From contig OY747702.1 of assembly GCA_963556495.2 (NCBI GenBank), positions 46,593,786 to 46,657,785 of the forward strand: a stretch of 64,000 nucleotides of DNA. Reading direction: 5' to 3'. Positions within the stretch are counted from its first letter, which is position 1; every line of letters starts with the position of its first letter. Source of the stretch: Valencia hispanica. Its lineage: Eukaryota; Chordata; Actinopteri; Cyprinodontiformes; Valenciidae. Position numbers and translations under genes: made by a program. A model generated the notes under the pieces. That model ran no database searches and was not told the DNA's origin. It worked only from the letters and a program-made list of their open reading frames with translations. Positions 33,533 to 45,799 of this stretch are shown here, piece after piece.

Positions 33533-35063
33533 TACACTACTCAATAAGTTTGGGATATTGTGAAAGACTCAGTGGATGTCACACATATGGTGTTTGTTTC
33601 ACTTCAGAAATTTTTGGGATAGGGAGGCAATTGTATTGGGGTGTTAGACACACCTCATTTTGTGTTTTCCACATAATGGTCTCACTGTGTACAGTGTGCC
33701 TTACATATTGGGACCAACACCAAAAAATACTAAAGACAACCCTTTTCAATGTGGCATCAGTTTCAACATTATGTGGGTTCAAAAAGCTGGTATTGTCAGT
33801 AAGTCATTCCAACTTCATCCTTCAAACAGCCATGAACACACGACGTCACTTAACGGACGAGCAGCACCACCTGGCCATAGCGTGTCTTCGGGTCGGTGGC
33901 AGGCAGTCAGATGTTGCATGTGAACTTGGTGTGTCTTAAAGTGTCATCAGCAGACTTGCATCAAGACACAGCACTACTGGCATAGTTCGTGACAGACCCA
34001 GGAGTTGAGCCCCATGAGTGACAGACCGCAAGGATGACCAGTACCTAAGGACCTATGCACTCAGGCATCGTAATGCAACTTCCACACATCTGCAGGTCCG
34101 TTTACGAGATGTGAGGGGTACTAGGGTTTCCAGACAAACCATTCGCAACTGACTCCACCGCTTTGGCTTGAATGGCAGACAAACGTTGCAGGTGACTCCA
34201 CTGACGCCAACACACCGCTGTGAATGTTTGCAGTGGGCACAAGACCATGTGACCTGGACAATGCAGCAGTGGTCTACCGTCCTGTTCACTGACGAGTGTC
34301 GGGTCACCTTGCACAGAAATGATGGTCGTCAGCGTTGCTGGAGAAGGCGATGTGAGCGATACGCTGAGGTCAACATGGTCCCCAGGGTTAGCTTTGATGG
34401 AGGAGGTGTAACAGTCTGGGCAGGCATTACCAGTCAGCGCAAAACTGATTTGGTTATTGTAGATGGTTCAGTCACTGCACATTCTTACCTCAGAGACATC
34501 ATAGAACCCATCATCATCCCCCAATTCCACCAGCACACCCCCAACTTTCTGTTCATGGATGATAATGCTCCACCACATTGTGCCAGAATTGTCACAGCTC
34601 GACTTCAGGAAGTCGGAGTGCTTCATATGGTATGGCCAGCTATGTCCCCTGACCTGAACCCCATAGAACACGTTTGGGACCAGCTGAAGAAGAGATTGGA
34701 TGATTGTACCCCACCTCCACGTGACCTGGCAGAACCGCGTGTAGCACTTGTGGAAAAGTGGAACGCATTGCCTCAGGTCAACATCATGAGGCTAGTGAGG
34801 AGCATGAGACGTCACTGTCTAGCTGTCATTGCGGCAAATGGTGGAAACACCTACTGACATTGTCAATTTGTGTTATTTGGGGCAACCCTTGTTGTTGTCT
34901 ACGTCTATGGGGTAATAAATATCACATTAATGAAAATGGTGTTTCTTCTCATTCATTATTAGTAATATAAAATTATATGTTTACTTATTTCAGTAAAATT
35001 CAGACCAAATAGGAATAGCACTCATGTAAAAAACAACATCCCTAACTTATTGTGAGTAGTGTA
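33533..35063 (+). mobile_element. Tc1-type transposon (DD34E), full length but inactive
   Basis: The ends are TACACTACTCAATAAGTTTG at 33533 and an inverted match ending ACAATAAG-like sequence, TGAGTAGTGTA, at 35063. The inverted repeats differ by a 2-base insertion and a few substitutions. TA occurs at both edges. The transposase frame is continuous except for stop codons. Confidence 0.88.
33832..34857 (+). pseudogene. Tc1-type DD34E transposase with four nonsense codons
   Basis: This is a DDE transposase for TA-targeted cut-and-paste. From ATG at 33832 to TGA at 34855-34857 the frame has 341 codons plus the stop, with no frameshift, but with stops at 33937, 34006, 34015 and 34150, all in the DNA-binding half. 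The N-terminus reads MNTRRHLTDEQHHLAIACLR, a helix-turn-helix start. The catalytic half (34168-34857) is fully open: VLFTDECRV (first D), [25 protein letters not shown] (second D) and [14 protein letters not shown] (E), with 34 residues between the second D and the E. The C-terminus ends [14 protein letters not shown]. All damage is premature stops, so the copy decayed by point mutation. Confidence 0.88.
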
Positions 35064-35952
35064 TTTTTAATTTTTTTTCAAATGGTAAAACAAAAATATA
35101 CTTTTGCAGGACCCAAATTGGCCCTTTAAGCAGCAGCATTTAGTTTTTGAGTGCAATTTAGTGCAGTGTGTGAATTTCAGTTTGCTTAGTGTTGTGTGTT
35201 TGTAGAAACACTTAGATGCCTTGATGACGAATACAGATGGCTCGCATTTGGAGCACTGTGGCTCACTGTCAGCCATTTTTGCTGTTATGATAGAGGACAG
35301 CGTTCCATTCAGGGCAGAGGCATTCCTTGTTTAAGTCTTGTTTAGTCCAACCATGGAGAAAGCTTTGCATCTGCATTTGAGTGTGGAAGAACTAAAATTA
35401 GCAGCGCAAACTCTGTGTTCCAAGCATCAGAACCAGCACCTTTGAAAATCATGAACCAAGAAGGTGTAATTACTCTTCTAAATATGTTATAATTTTCAAT
35501 TAATGGTGTCTGTTAGTGAATATTTATTATGTATTTAGGATTTGATTATATATTTATTCATACCCTGTCTTAGAAAGTGCATCTAGGACAGTCATGTACT
35601 AATGTAGAGAACACAAAAACTTTCTGTGTGTAATGTTTTCGATAACAATCAGAGTGACTAAACAGGTGTCAGTCGGAAGATGTCTACACTACGTTCTGAT
35701 TTGAGAATGCATAGACTGTCACCCTAATCAGAACCGGTGCTGACTGACTCCAGGAGTGGACACGGAAACTGAGCTCATGCTGTTAAAAGATAAACATTGA
35801 TTGCTAAATACTATTCAAGAGTTTTGATTAGAAGGGTTGGGTAGGGATGGGAGAATTGAACTGTTTTTGGTTCACTCTGTCCCACCATGTTGGCCAACAT
35901 GTTATATTAAATAGTAAAACGCCTGAAGGACTGGGTTTCATGTTTGTTTAAA
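35064..35952. other. Gene-free stretch
   Basis: No feature recognised. Confidence 0.5.
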
Positions 35953-36114
35953 CAGGGGTCTCCAACCCTGGTCCTAGAGATCTACTGTCCTGCAGATCTT
36001 AGATGTATCCTTGGTCCAACACAGCTGAATCAAATGAATGGCTCATTAACAGGCCTCTGCCAAACTTGATGGTATGCTGCAGAAGTAATTCAATTCAAGT
36101 ATTTGATTCAGCTG
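35953..36114. mobile_element. hAT-like MITE, right end missing
   Basis: Begins CAGGGGTCTCCAACCCTGGT, the inverted-repeat start of a MITE family that also occurs, with both ends, at 60847-61062. A shared internal part reads GCTGAATCAAATGAATGG. The copy stops at about 36114, where SINE sequence begins, so its right end was lost. Confidence 0.65.
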
Positions 36115-36300
36115 TGTACTGCGGCTTCCTCCCACAGTCCAAAAACATGACTGTTAGGTGAATTGGTTTCTCTAAAATTGCCCTTAGGTGTGTGTGTGTG
36201 CATGGTTGTGTGTCTCTGTGTTGCCCTGCAATGGACTGGCAACCTGTCCAGGGTGTACCCCGCCTCTCGCCCCATGACAGCTGGAGATAGCAGTGAACAG
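36115..36300 (+). mobile_element. SINE fragment, body and 3' part
   Basis: Reads CGGCTTCCTCCCACAGTCCA, then GCAATGGACTGGCAACCTGT and CCAGGGTGTACCCCGCCTCT, the body of the tRNA-derived SINE. The head is missing and the sequence joins the MITE directly. A short GT run lies at 36187-36201. Confidence 0.75.
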
Positions 36301-38794
36301 GTCACTCAAAGCCCATTTAGTATGGGGATTGTTAATTTTCTTGCCTGAGGAATTAATTGTGTGGCATGTGTTCATGTGAGGATCAGAAAATGCGTGTCTA
36401 ACACTCATTGGCTAGAGAGCACTGCAAGCTGACTGTAGATTACACTACTGGAAAGTTTTCCAAAGTGCCAACTTTGCCTTCTTTTTAACAGCTGAACATT
36501 TTCAGATAGTTTTCACTTTTTTGTTGTGAAGGTTCATTACTCAATGCTTCTTGAAGGAAGTGTAGGAACTACAATAATAACAGCATAAACTAGAGCAAAA
36601 GTATGATGGAACCCTGACTTTTTAAAAACTGGAAACAGGAATACTGGCACCTGATAAAATAGGACCAAGTTGGAATTGTGATAAGGGAATGAATGACTAA
36701 ATGATGGATAGACAAGTATCCCTCTGTGTTTATTTTGTGAATAGCTGTTGTTTCACTGTTCTGTCTGCAGTTAAATTACATTATTTTTCTATCCTGCTTG
36801 TCTGGTGAGGAGGAGGCTGTCTTTGGCCTGCATTAATCTAACACATACCGCAACAAACACTGCTCGTAGATCTTCTTCAGTCACTTTGCATAATGTGGAG
36901 GAGGAAGATGACTGATATTTGGCAGCCTATTCCTGGGACTTGGACAGGCTTTTCACACTGGCTTGTTTTCTCTATGTGGGGTTGAGGAGGCTGTTTGTGT
37001 CCTGCATAAATCATGCTTTGCTTCTTAATACACTCTGACCATAGAAATAAATTAAGATGGCTACACTGTTGTACAACAAATATGAACAACAGACACTGAG
37101 AAAGAGCTTCGCTCCATTTACAAGGGAAATTAATATAAACAATAAGCGGTTTACTGACATATTTGTCCAGCATATGTGCCTGATATTGCTATTGAATACC
37201 ATGGACTGGTGCTAACACAAAGTGTGAAAACTAATCACAGTACAGATTAGTATAAATGTATTAATTTATTTTTTACAATTGAGGCATGAGAAATTAACAG
37301 ATATTAACTTGTGAAAGAGGTTTAACCTAAGCAGCAGGTAGTGGTAATTGAGGCGTGTTTTATTAAAACCACCTGTGTGTTTAAGTATGTTGTATGTAAA
37401 AGCTGAAATTACAGCGAAGGCAGGGGAGTATGGTTGTTTAAATAAATGTTTAATTGACCACAATAGAATGTAACTCCATGGTGCTTGCACTAATTATTGT
37501 TGTAAAGCAAAACGTTTTGAGTGGAAGAAAATCAGAATTCTCTTAATGGTTTAAGGTCACAGGTTATCTTTGTCCTCGCAAATATCTCTCTGTTCTTACT
37601 AAAGAACAAATGATTACCGGAAGTTATTAAGAGGTTGCAATGTATTACTCTGCATTTAAAAAATGAACTGCAACATCATGGTATATATGTAATATGAAAA
37701 AATAAATAATCCATAACATTGTTTTCAATTAGTTTTGTCTATGCCTGCTTGTACTCCATTAATCATTGAAAAGAAATCAATCAAATCTCCTTTCAGTTCT
37801 ATGCTTTCCAGTTTTTAAAAGTTTAGAACATCAAATGAACCCCTCACTATATTTTGCCAAGTTGAATAACTTAGCTAAAAGTATATTTTAGTGCACCAAA
37901 GGCTTCATTTTTAGTAAAAGTAGATGATCTTGGTTCTTTTACTATGAAATTCAAAAGAATGTAAAAAAGCACAGTTATTAGAATATAAAGACTTTGTGCT
38001 GTGCCTAATATCTGCATCAGCCACCTTTGCTAGAGGGCCAAATTTGTATTATTCTTGAAATTGCAAATGGCTCCCTGACCACACTTTGAACACCCTGGCT
38101 GTAACAATCAACCAGAGTCAGATAACTGCTGGTCAACAGAAAACCTCCAGCAGTACAGTATATTGTCCGATTAAAGTTCAGGTATTGACTCCTACAGATA
38201 GAAATGCTCTAGTTCCTTCCAGTTTCTCAGTGTCATCATCATAGTGTGATGCTGACCTGCATTTTAATTCGAGCTAGATCACCTCTAGAGAATTGTAAGG
38301 CAACCTTGCCTGAAACCAGTGACCCGTCTTAAAAACACACTGCAAGCTTCGACAAGGGCTTCATAAAAAATGTAGTTACATCTAATGGATTTTGCAGTAT
38401 AAGAATTAATAATTCTGATCCAAGGAACCTGACCTGGTCAGGGTTTATGTTAGAGTCCTTGTTAAAATCTTTTTACGTCAATAAAGTTACTGGTTAAGGG
38501 AGTCCATTAAAAAAGCGAGATGCCACTTTTATGGAGTTATCTGGGTGAGCAAACCTGGAAGACTGCCTGGGGTGGATTTTTTTTCTACACAAGCTTGCAA
38601 ATTGAGGAGGATTATATTTAGGACAATTTCTTTAACTGTGCAGGAGAATATACATTTTTAAATGAAAATCAGTAAGTGAGAAGTTAAAGCAGTGTTGACA
38701 GGGTTTATATGATCCATGCAGGAGGACTGACTGAACAGAAAGAGCTCAGCTTTGCATAATACACAAAATTATTTTACGTTGTATTTGCAAGTGC
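36301..38794. other. Gene-free stretch
   Basis: AT-rich with short random frames only. Confidence 0.5.
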
Positions 38795-39205
38795 AACACA
38801 GAATATTAGAATATCATTTAAAGGTAAGATATTTACCTTTTCCAAGTGAAAACGTGAAATGCATTTTAAATAGATGATTACACAGAGTGATTTTTTATTA
38901 TATTTATTTCTGTTTATTTTGATGATTATTACCTAGTTTCTTACAAAATTAGAATAATACATACGAACATGGCTATGGCATAACATAACATTTCTGTATT
39001 AAAAATACTTTTTGGGTCTTATGTTTCATTCTAATTTTCTGAGTAACTGTTTCTGCTAGTTCTGATGATTATGGGCTAAAAGTAAGACTCAAACGCTTCA
39101 CCAAGTGTGTAACAGATCTATAAAAAATAAGACATTCCCCAACTGAACTGAATTACTATAAGGAATTTTCAATAATATTCTAATTTATTGAGATGACATT
39201 CTAAA
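38795..39205. mobile_element. Degenerate Tc1/mariner-type remnant
   Basis: Inverted ends are recognisable: GAATATTAGAATATCATTTA at 38801 and AATATTCTAATTTATTGAGA near 39174. This resembles a widespread vertebrate family whose ends read TCTCAATAAATTAGAATATC. No coding frame is present. Confidence 0.5.
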
Positions 39206-40924
39206 TGGCCAATATTTGGTGCAATACATAGATGTAAATGTAATCACCAAAAACTCTGGAGTTTTGTATTTGCATCTCTCATGACAGATAGATGAATAGA
39301 CTGAACAAAGAAGAAACTACTTCAGATGTGCAATATGGCACTGTGCCCTGTCAGCCACATCCTCATAAGGTTCATTAGTAGAAGATGGTCTGCAAGTAAT
39401 CTCTTCATATGACCCTCCAGAGAGCCTGATCCCTACACTTACAGAGCAAAAACTGCACATCTGACTGGATACACCATTTGTAAATTGAAAATTCAGTATA
39501 CCACTGGACCCGCAGGAGCCAGTCAGCATATTCTCAAATGTATGTTGGATTGTGGCAAGAACTAACCGAACATGTGATATATTACTACTCACTCTGCTGA
39601 ACAAATGAAATCCTTTGTACTGCTTATAATCACAGACCCAGAGCAAATGGATTTCTTTTATAGTTTAGTTGTGCTGCAAGCATTCCTGCAAAACTGGTTT
39701 GTGCACCAAAACTCAGGTTTAATTATGCCTCCTAATTACCAACAGTTCTTCAACACTGTTTAATTTCTCAGACATAAATTGTGTTGATTGCGTTGTTCCA
39801 CAGCTAAATAAATATGGGATAAATAGCTGTAATCAACAGCAGAGTTTACCTGTCAGTCCCTTGATGATCAGATTTTTGTCACAAACAAGATTTTGTTCGT
39901 CAAGCACAAGTCCCTGCAGCTCTTGTATGTTTTTACGAGCTGCAGCAAATTTTTGTCTTTTTCTTGGCCGTGCTATAGCATGAATAATGGAGTGTGAGCA
40001 ACGTGAGAGCAAGGTGGCAGCAAGGACATAGAAATGGAGAGGACACACTTAGAGATGGCCACTCTGTATGTCTTGCCACCTCATTCAGGTGCCAAGCTGC
40101 TACGCTGCACCGGGCAGGTATTTATTCATCTCTTTGTCACCTTTCTTTCTCCAGCTGACAAAGGAGGTGGGCAAGAAGACAAGAAGTACCGTAGATGTTG
40201 ATAAGATGCTCAGTCATGCTTGCTTGTGTCACAGCAGTGTGACTTTTGTTTTGTAGAGTTAGTGCATCCATGTGACATGTTATTGGATTTTCTTTCTTTG
40301 ATTACTTCACATTTCTTCTGGCTGGCAGGACATATCGGCAAGTGTGAAAGAGTTGAATGAGGCTGAAGTTTGAAAGGTGATTTTCACACTTCCACATTTC
40401 CCACCTACAAACACGGTTTAACAGAACGTTGGTAGCAGCTATTTTACAGACATGTTAAACAGGAATGTAGCTTCAGTTATTTGGGTTAACAGTTTTTCAG
40501 AAGTTCTGTAGTTTTATGTGTTTTATGTAAAACAATACATGTATGATAATTACTTTTCTAGTAGATATTTTACCCTCTACTTTTGGAAATGAGACATCTG
40601 AATACACAATTTAATAATTTGTGACTCTTTTCATTTGAGGTATTAGGCATCCAATTCTGTTTCTAATTTAAATGAGTAGATGATTGGTTTTTACTTGGAA
40701 TAATCTCATAAAAATGTGGGAGAAAAATGTATAATGCTCTTTGTTTCTTGATTAAGACTGAGAAATATTACCATTTTAGGGTTTCTTCTGTTCTCATTAG
40801 CATAAGGACTTGTGTGGCGTGGTATCCCTCAGTTCTCATATACTGACTTGTTTGTGGAGTTGAAAAATTGATTTTCATTTTTTTTTTAAATTAGTTGTTG
40901 AGGGTATTAAACTCTTATTCAGAC
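39206..40924. other. Gene-free stretch
   Basis: Contains unrecognised open frames at 39317-39646 and 39833-40048 (minus). Neither has family motifs or splice support. A pyrimidine-rich AG near 40155 could be an acceptor, but the open frame after it is short. Confidence 0.45.
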
Positions 40925-41495
40925 ACTTGGACAGAAACAGAACCACACTCCAGCAGTGGTAGCCAGTCTATCCATACACTGTTTACCCTCTTATCTAAGA
41001 TGAAGCAGCAGAGTATCAAGTAGCCCTGCAACTCTCTCCAGCTCATTCTAGGGAATCCCAAGACATCCCCAGCCCAAACGGGATAAATAGCATCAGGGAG
41101 TTCTGGGTCTCTCCTAGGGTCTCTTAGACATGTTTCAGTTGCACAAGGTCTACTTGAAGCCTCCCCAGGATGACAGACCTCCTCAATCTATCTAAGGGAG
41201 ATCCCAGCCGCATGACTGAGGAAGCTCTTTTCAGCTGCTCCTATCTAGGATTGTGCTCTTCCTACAGTAGCTTTATTCACCACAACAGACCAAAGCAGCA
41301 GCTAAATTGCTGCCGACTATGCCCTAATCTGTTTATCCATCTTTCACTCCATTCTGGCATCACTCCCAAAGAAAGTAACCCAAAGATACTTAGACGTCTG
41401 TGCTTGAGGCAGAGACTGACTCCCCATCCAAAAGGGAACGGTCAACTTTTATCTGGTTGAAATCTACTACCTCAAGGTTACGTGCCTTTCACAAA
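40925..41495 (-). mobile_element. LINE fragment: decayed reverse-transcriptase C-terminal region
   Basis: Read on the minus strand, broken pieces match the C-terminal part of an abundant fish LINE: a SLxRLRRSVILGRLQVDL-like stretch (about 41140-41210), SCPFGWGWGVL-like sequence, and upstream a YLWVTFFGSDARME-like stretch near 41390. On the plus strand the landmark TACTTGAAGCCTCCCCAGGA is diagnostic. Many stops and indels are present. It is probably the same family as the endonuclease fragment at 56835-57790. Confidence 0.7.
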
Positions 41496-42499
41496 ACACT
41501 TCAGGGTAGGATTAAGACTTCTTTTTGAAGTTTCCATGCATTTTGTGAAGTCAACCAGCAGCTGTTACGAAAATGGCTTGCTAGCGAGCTCACAGCCCTG
41601 TATCAGCTGACTTGTGAAACCGTTTCACAACCAGGTGTGGGCCAGTTGGAGATTTCAGGTGAAAATGCACGAAGACCACCTATGTGGTCCTTGATATGCA
41701 TAATTTCCTTAACTCATTGTACTGCACTGCGGCAACACAGAACAGATCACTGGACTTCAGCCATGTATACTTTCCTCAGTAGCGGGTTTGCTTAGAAATA
41801 ATATAAAGCCAGATAGATGCCAAGTCCCCTCGGATGTGTTTAACTTTTTAGGAGTTTTCTGACACTTAGCTTATGTGTAATGTTCTTTTTCCAGCCTGCT
41901 GGGTTCTTATTCAGATGACTGATGGCTTCATTGATAATTAAAGCACAAAGTCCGCTATTGGCGCAAAGTCGAGATTGCTCCCCCATTGGTTATGAACGGA
42001 CTAGATGTGCTTCAGGGTACAAGGTTGAAAGTCTTTTTCACTTACAAATGTGTATTTTTGGATCTGAAGAAGGTCTCTACAACTGAACCAATTTTTCCAG
42101 GAGCGCTGTTTTGGAAATGTTGTTAGTGGTAGCACAAAGAAGGGACAGAAAATAACTGATTTGAAAGGAATCAGTTATCTCCACTTGTTCCTGTTCATGT
42201 ATACAACTTGGCATTAGCCCTGTGGCTAGCTACTATAACTTAAAACTCCATCTTGGCCACATCACACGTCTCATCACGCCAATAAAATCAAAACAAGGGC
42301 AAAGAGGTGGACCTGGGAGTGGGGCAGTGAGGGCGGGGGCAGATGATTGACACCCATCAAACTCTGAGTCAATGTAGCTATGAGCTAACCCGGAGCTAAC
42401 CGAACCTAACGTAGGTTAGCGAGCGCTTTTAGCCAGAAAACCGCGGTTGAGCGACTCTGCTACCTCTCTGCCTTTTAGGCAGATTCAATAGTTTTGTCA
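41496..42499. other. Gene-free stretch
   Basis: No gene seen. GCTAA/GTTAGC words are frequent at 42375-42430. Confidence 0.45.
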
Positions 42500-42870
42500 A
42501 ATAAAAGTATGAAGCCTTGTTGGTCCATAACAAGCCGCTAGCCACCAGCACTAGAGCAGATGGCTCATCCGAGACCTGTCAATCAGAAGGACACGCCTCT
42601 CATTATTCAGAATTTCAAGCTTAAATTACATCTGAGTAATGAGTTTCGTTAGTCATGGCAACCCCATCAGAGTTGTCATGACTGTAAATTTGACCTATTA
42701 AACCCAATAGGGTTTTCTGAACCAGGCTGTAAACATGTTTATTTCTGCTGTAAAGTTCGCCTTTTTAACAAGGGAGTCAATGGGAACAGCCCCTAACGGA
42801 TGAGGGAGGAACTGCAATTTTTGTCACTTCCACATTGGCTTTACATTTGGCCAGCGGAGTTTGCCCCTTG
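42500..42870 (+). repeat. Dispersed fish repeat, class unknown
   Basis: GGCTGTAAACATGTTTATTT, then TCTGCTGTAAAGTTCGCCTT and CTGCAATTTTTGTCACTTCC resemble a common fish interspersed repeat that I cannot assign to a superfamily. Ends not determined. Confidence 0.4.
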
Positions 42871-42971
42871 ATTGTGACTCAGATAAATAATATTCCCATC
42901 AGTAGGCCACTCATAGTTATTTTGGTTTTATTAAAGACCATAATCTGTCACCTTTCAAAATTGTAAATAAT

Positions 42972-42983
42972 ATACAATTAGAT
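42972..42983. repeat. Left target-site duplication of a truncated SINE
   Basis: ATACAATTAGAT, identical to 43136-43147. Confidence 0.85.
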
Positions 42984-43093
42984 CTGCGATGGACTGGCGA
43001 CCTGTCTAGGGTGTAGCCCACCTCTTGCCCCATAATTGCTGGACATAGGCACAAGCCCCCCCGCAACCCTGCATAGGATAGATGGTATAGATA

Positions 43094-43125
<32 letters not shown>

Positions 43126-43135
43126 ATACAATTAG
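42984..43135 (+). mobile_element. 5'-truncated SINE with (GGAT)n tail
   Basis: Starts within the body (CTGCGATGGACTGGCGACCT) and ends with seven to eight GGAT units. It is flanked by identical 12-bp duplications, so it is a separate retrotransposition event that was 5'-truncated on arrival. It shows that the natural 3' tail of this SINE is a GGAT/ATGG tandem. Confidence 0.85.
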
Positions 43136-43147
43136 ATTTAACTCTAT
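43136..43147. repeat. Right target-site duplication of the truncated SINE
   Basis: ATACAATTAGAT, identical to 42972-42983. Confidence 0.85.
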
Positions 43148-45717
43148 GTGAGATTTGAGCATTTTTATTATTTGTCTTCAGGATTCGTGAAAATATATTT
43201 AAAAGAACCAAACTAATTCTCAGTAGTTTAAGATCAAATTGGTTTGTTTACTGTTATATGAAGTGGAACTAGACGGGGACAAAATGGCAACATGTTGGTT
43301 TAAAACTTTGAGTCTAAACTGGCAAAGGAGTGAAGCTTTTTAATAAAAAAAGAAATTTCCTTATAAATGTATAATCGCTCTTCTGACTCTAACTCTTTGG
43401 AGTTCATGAGGAGATGAGCAGCTTACCATTTAAATGGTCAAGGAAAAATACCATAGAAAGTTAGGAAATCAATATAGCTACCCGTGCATGTTAGCTTTAG
43501 CATGCTAACAACAATAATAGCATACCTACCTGGCCCAGATTACAGTGCAAAAGATTGAGTTTGGGCAAATAATTGGAATCAGACCTTTTGCTTAAATAGT
43601 TATTTCAGAAAACCATAACAAAATGTGTTTTATACTTTTTATTCACTTCATTCTTTGTGTATTGCTGAAGCTGAATAAACTCACTGAACAGTAGCTACTG
43701 ACTGAAAGTACAGTCCCCCTTAGCAAAAATTGTTTTTCACTCTCCCACTGAAGGAGAAAAAAGGTACAAGTTAACTTGAGTCCTATTTTACCTTGGAACC
43801 CCCCCCCCCCCCACACACACACCTCCAACTATATCACATTGAATTATATGTGACAGAATTTGTTGGATGAATCACATTGACCATTTATTGTTCTGTGTAG
43901 TGGTAAATAACTACATCTCCAAGCTGATAAATGCTTGAAGAGGGCCTGTAGTTTTACTGAGCTTGGGAACCATCTGCTGTAATACGGTGAAGATAGTTTT
44001 ATTCCGAACACCGAGCACAGAAAGCTGCCAGGGGATTGCTGACATACCTTTGAGATGAACCAAAATGACAGCAGGTCCTCCTAGTATTTCACTTCCCATC
44101 ACATGAACCTAGGCTTAATGGCAGGAGGTGCAACAAGACTGCTGCCATGTTACAGGAATCTCTTGCTGAATGTGCTTGGTGCCTCTCTGTCTGTTGCTTG
44201 CTTGGAATAAAGGGTATAACCTATTCATCTGACATTCTTTTTGTACCTTATCTTTCATTTCATACCTCTTGTTCCACCTTTTTTCTCCTCTCCACCTTGC
44301 AAGACATTTTCTTTATTCTTGTTGGTTATTGTGCTTTTCACATTTATTGATTTGTTTTCCTTTCTCTGCATTACGTTTTATCTGCTTTTATTTCTTATGA
44401 GCAAATGGGCATTCTGGCTCTGTGGAAATCAGAAACCAGATTTTAATCTTCACACTATTCCAGTAAGTTTGATACAATTACTTAGCAGCACATGCGAGCT
44501 ACAGTATGTCCCACCAGTCAAAATCTATTTCATGCCCCTGGAACTTGGTGTGGACTTTTCTGAGTGAGTGCACCCTCATACCCAGCGACAAAATGCCTTA
44601 TTATCCAGCAAGCGTGAATGTGACATGAGGGCTTAAAACTGTGGATGCTGAATTGTGTTGTGCGATTGAAGTGCACTTCACTGTCCTATTTAAACTGACA
44701 AGCAGCCTTTGCAGCTACACGACTGAACTCTCGTACTCCCTTACATTGGTGGGGGGCTAGCGGGGCGGATGCGTGAAAATGGCTCGGGGGTGTGAGTGCC
44801 CCCATCCGCCTTGAAGAAAGTGATGCTTTGACAACCCGATGTCCTCCGAAACGACTGGATTCCTTTTGAAATGTTTTGAGGCAGCTAAACATTCAGGGTC
44901 AGTGGGTCGCCACTGGGGAACAATGCAGAATGGTGGGGGTGGATTTTAGCATTCAGTCACACATCGTGTTAGTGTCAATGTTGTGCTTCTGTGAAAGACT
45001 GACAGATCTGCACTTAAGGTCTAAACAACACTTTGTCTGCCTGTTTGTCAGTATAAATCTGTCAGAAGCATGATGTTTGGCTTCACTCGTGCCCTAAAAC
45101 TCAAACAAAATAGCTTGTTAATCTTTATAAGGATCAAGGGAATATTAATCCAGCTATCCTGTTTTTGTTGTTAACATTTTTTCCCTTGATGTAAACTTAT
45201 TTTCCTAAAATCACACAATAAGAAAGAAATTGACCACTAAGCTTTATGTATACATTTTTGCATAAGTCATATTTTGGGTTTGTTTAGGAGTGCAGCAGTT
45301 TGCTTCTCTCTCCATTCAAACTGTGTTTTTGCTAGTAATTGTTCTTAGAGAAGTAAAAAGCTTGACTGGCAGCTAAAATTACATGCTTTATGTAGGTCAT
45401 AGTCATCTCACTTTCTTTCAATTGGATTTCTAACTTTCACTGGTAGACTTACTGTGCCTGCGTCACTGCAGCCAAGTATAAAAAAGACAATATTTACACT
45501 ACTTTGTATTTGATGCTCAGAAGCTTTGTTCCTGCATTTACAATAACTGACTTTCTATAAATATTCTTTCCAAGTAACAATGCTTTCTTGTAGTAATTTG
45601 ATGTGATCCTGGTCCATAGCCCTGCAGGTTTTATGAAAGTCAGTTTTTCTTTAACGTCTGATTTAAAAAAAACAACAACAGTTCTTCTACCCTAGAATAA
45701 GGAAAGCAGACAAAACT
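43148..45717. other. Gene-free stretch
   Basis: Contains a poly-C/(CA)n run at about 43799-43822 and a small GC-rich patch at 44740-44860 of unknown nature. No gene recognised. Confidence 0.45.
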
Positions 45718-45799
45718 GTCTGACCTAAAGCCTATCTATTTGAATTCTTTTCTGCCCTATTGCAGAAAAGAATTGAAATAGATAGGCTTTAGGTCAGAC
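45718..45799. repeat. Near-perfect inverted repeat: 38-bp stem, 6-nt loop
   Basis: The arm at 45718-45755 (starting GTCTGACCTAAAGCC) pairs with 45762-45799 at 37 of 38 positions, the only mismatch being about 24 bases in. The loop is CCTATT. There are no transposon-like ends or target duplication around it. The transcript would fold as one long hairpin. It may come from a template-switch mutation, a small fold-back element or a small-RNA precursor; the sequence alone does not decide. Confidence 0.9.

Noticed and set aside
39317..39646. 109-residue minus-strand frame
   Set aside because: No recognisable motif, no splice or promoter signal, and length near chance expectation.
43096..43135. CRISPR-like or satellite array
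   Set aside because: A plain GGAT microsatellite forming the tail of a SINE. No spacers.
44686..44892. GC-rich patch with a 68-residue minus-strand frame
   Set aside because: No motif and no splice signals. The patch is too short to call.
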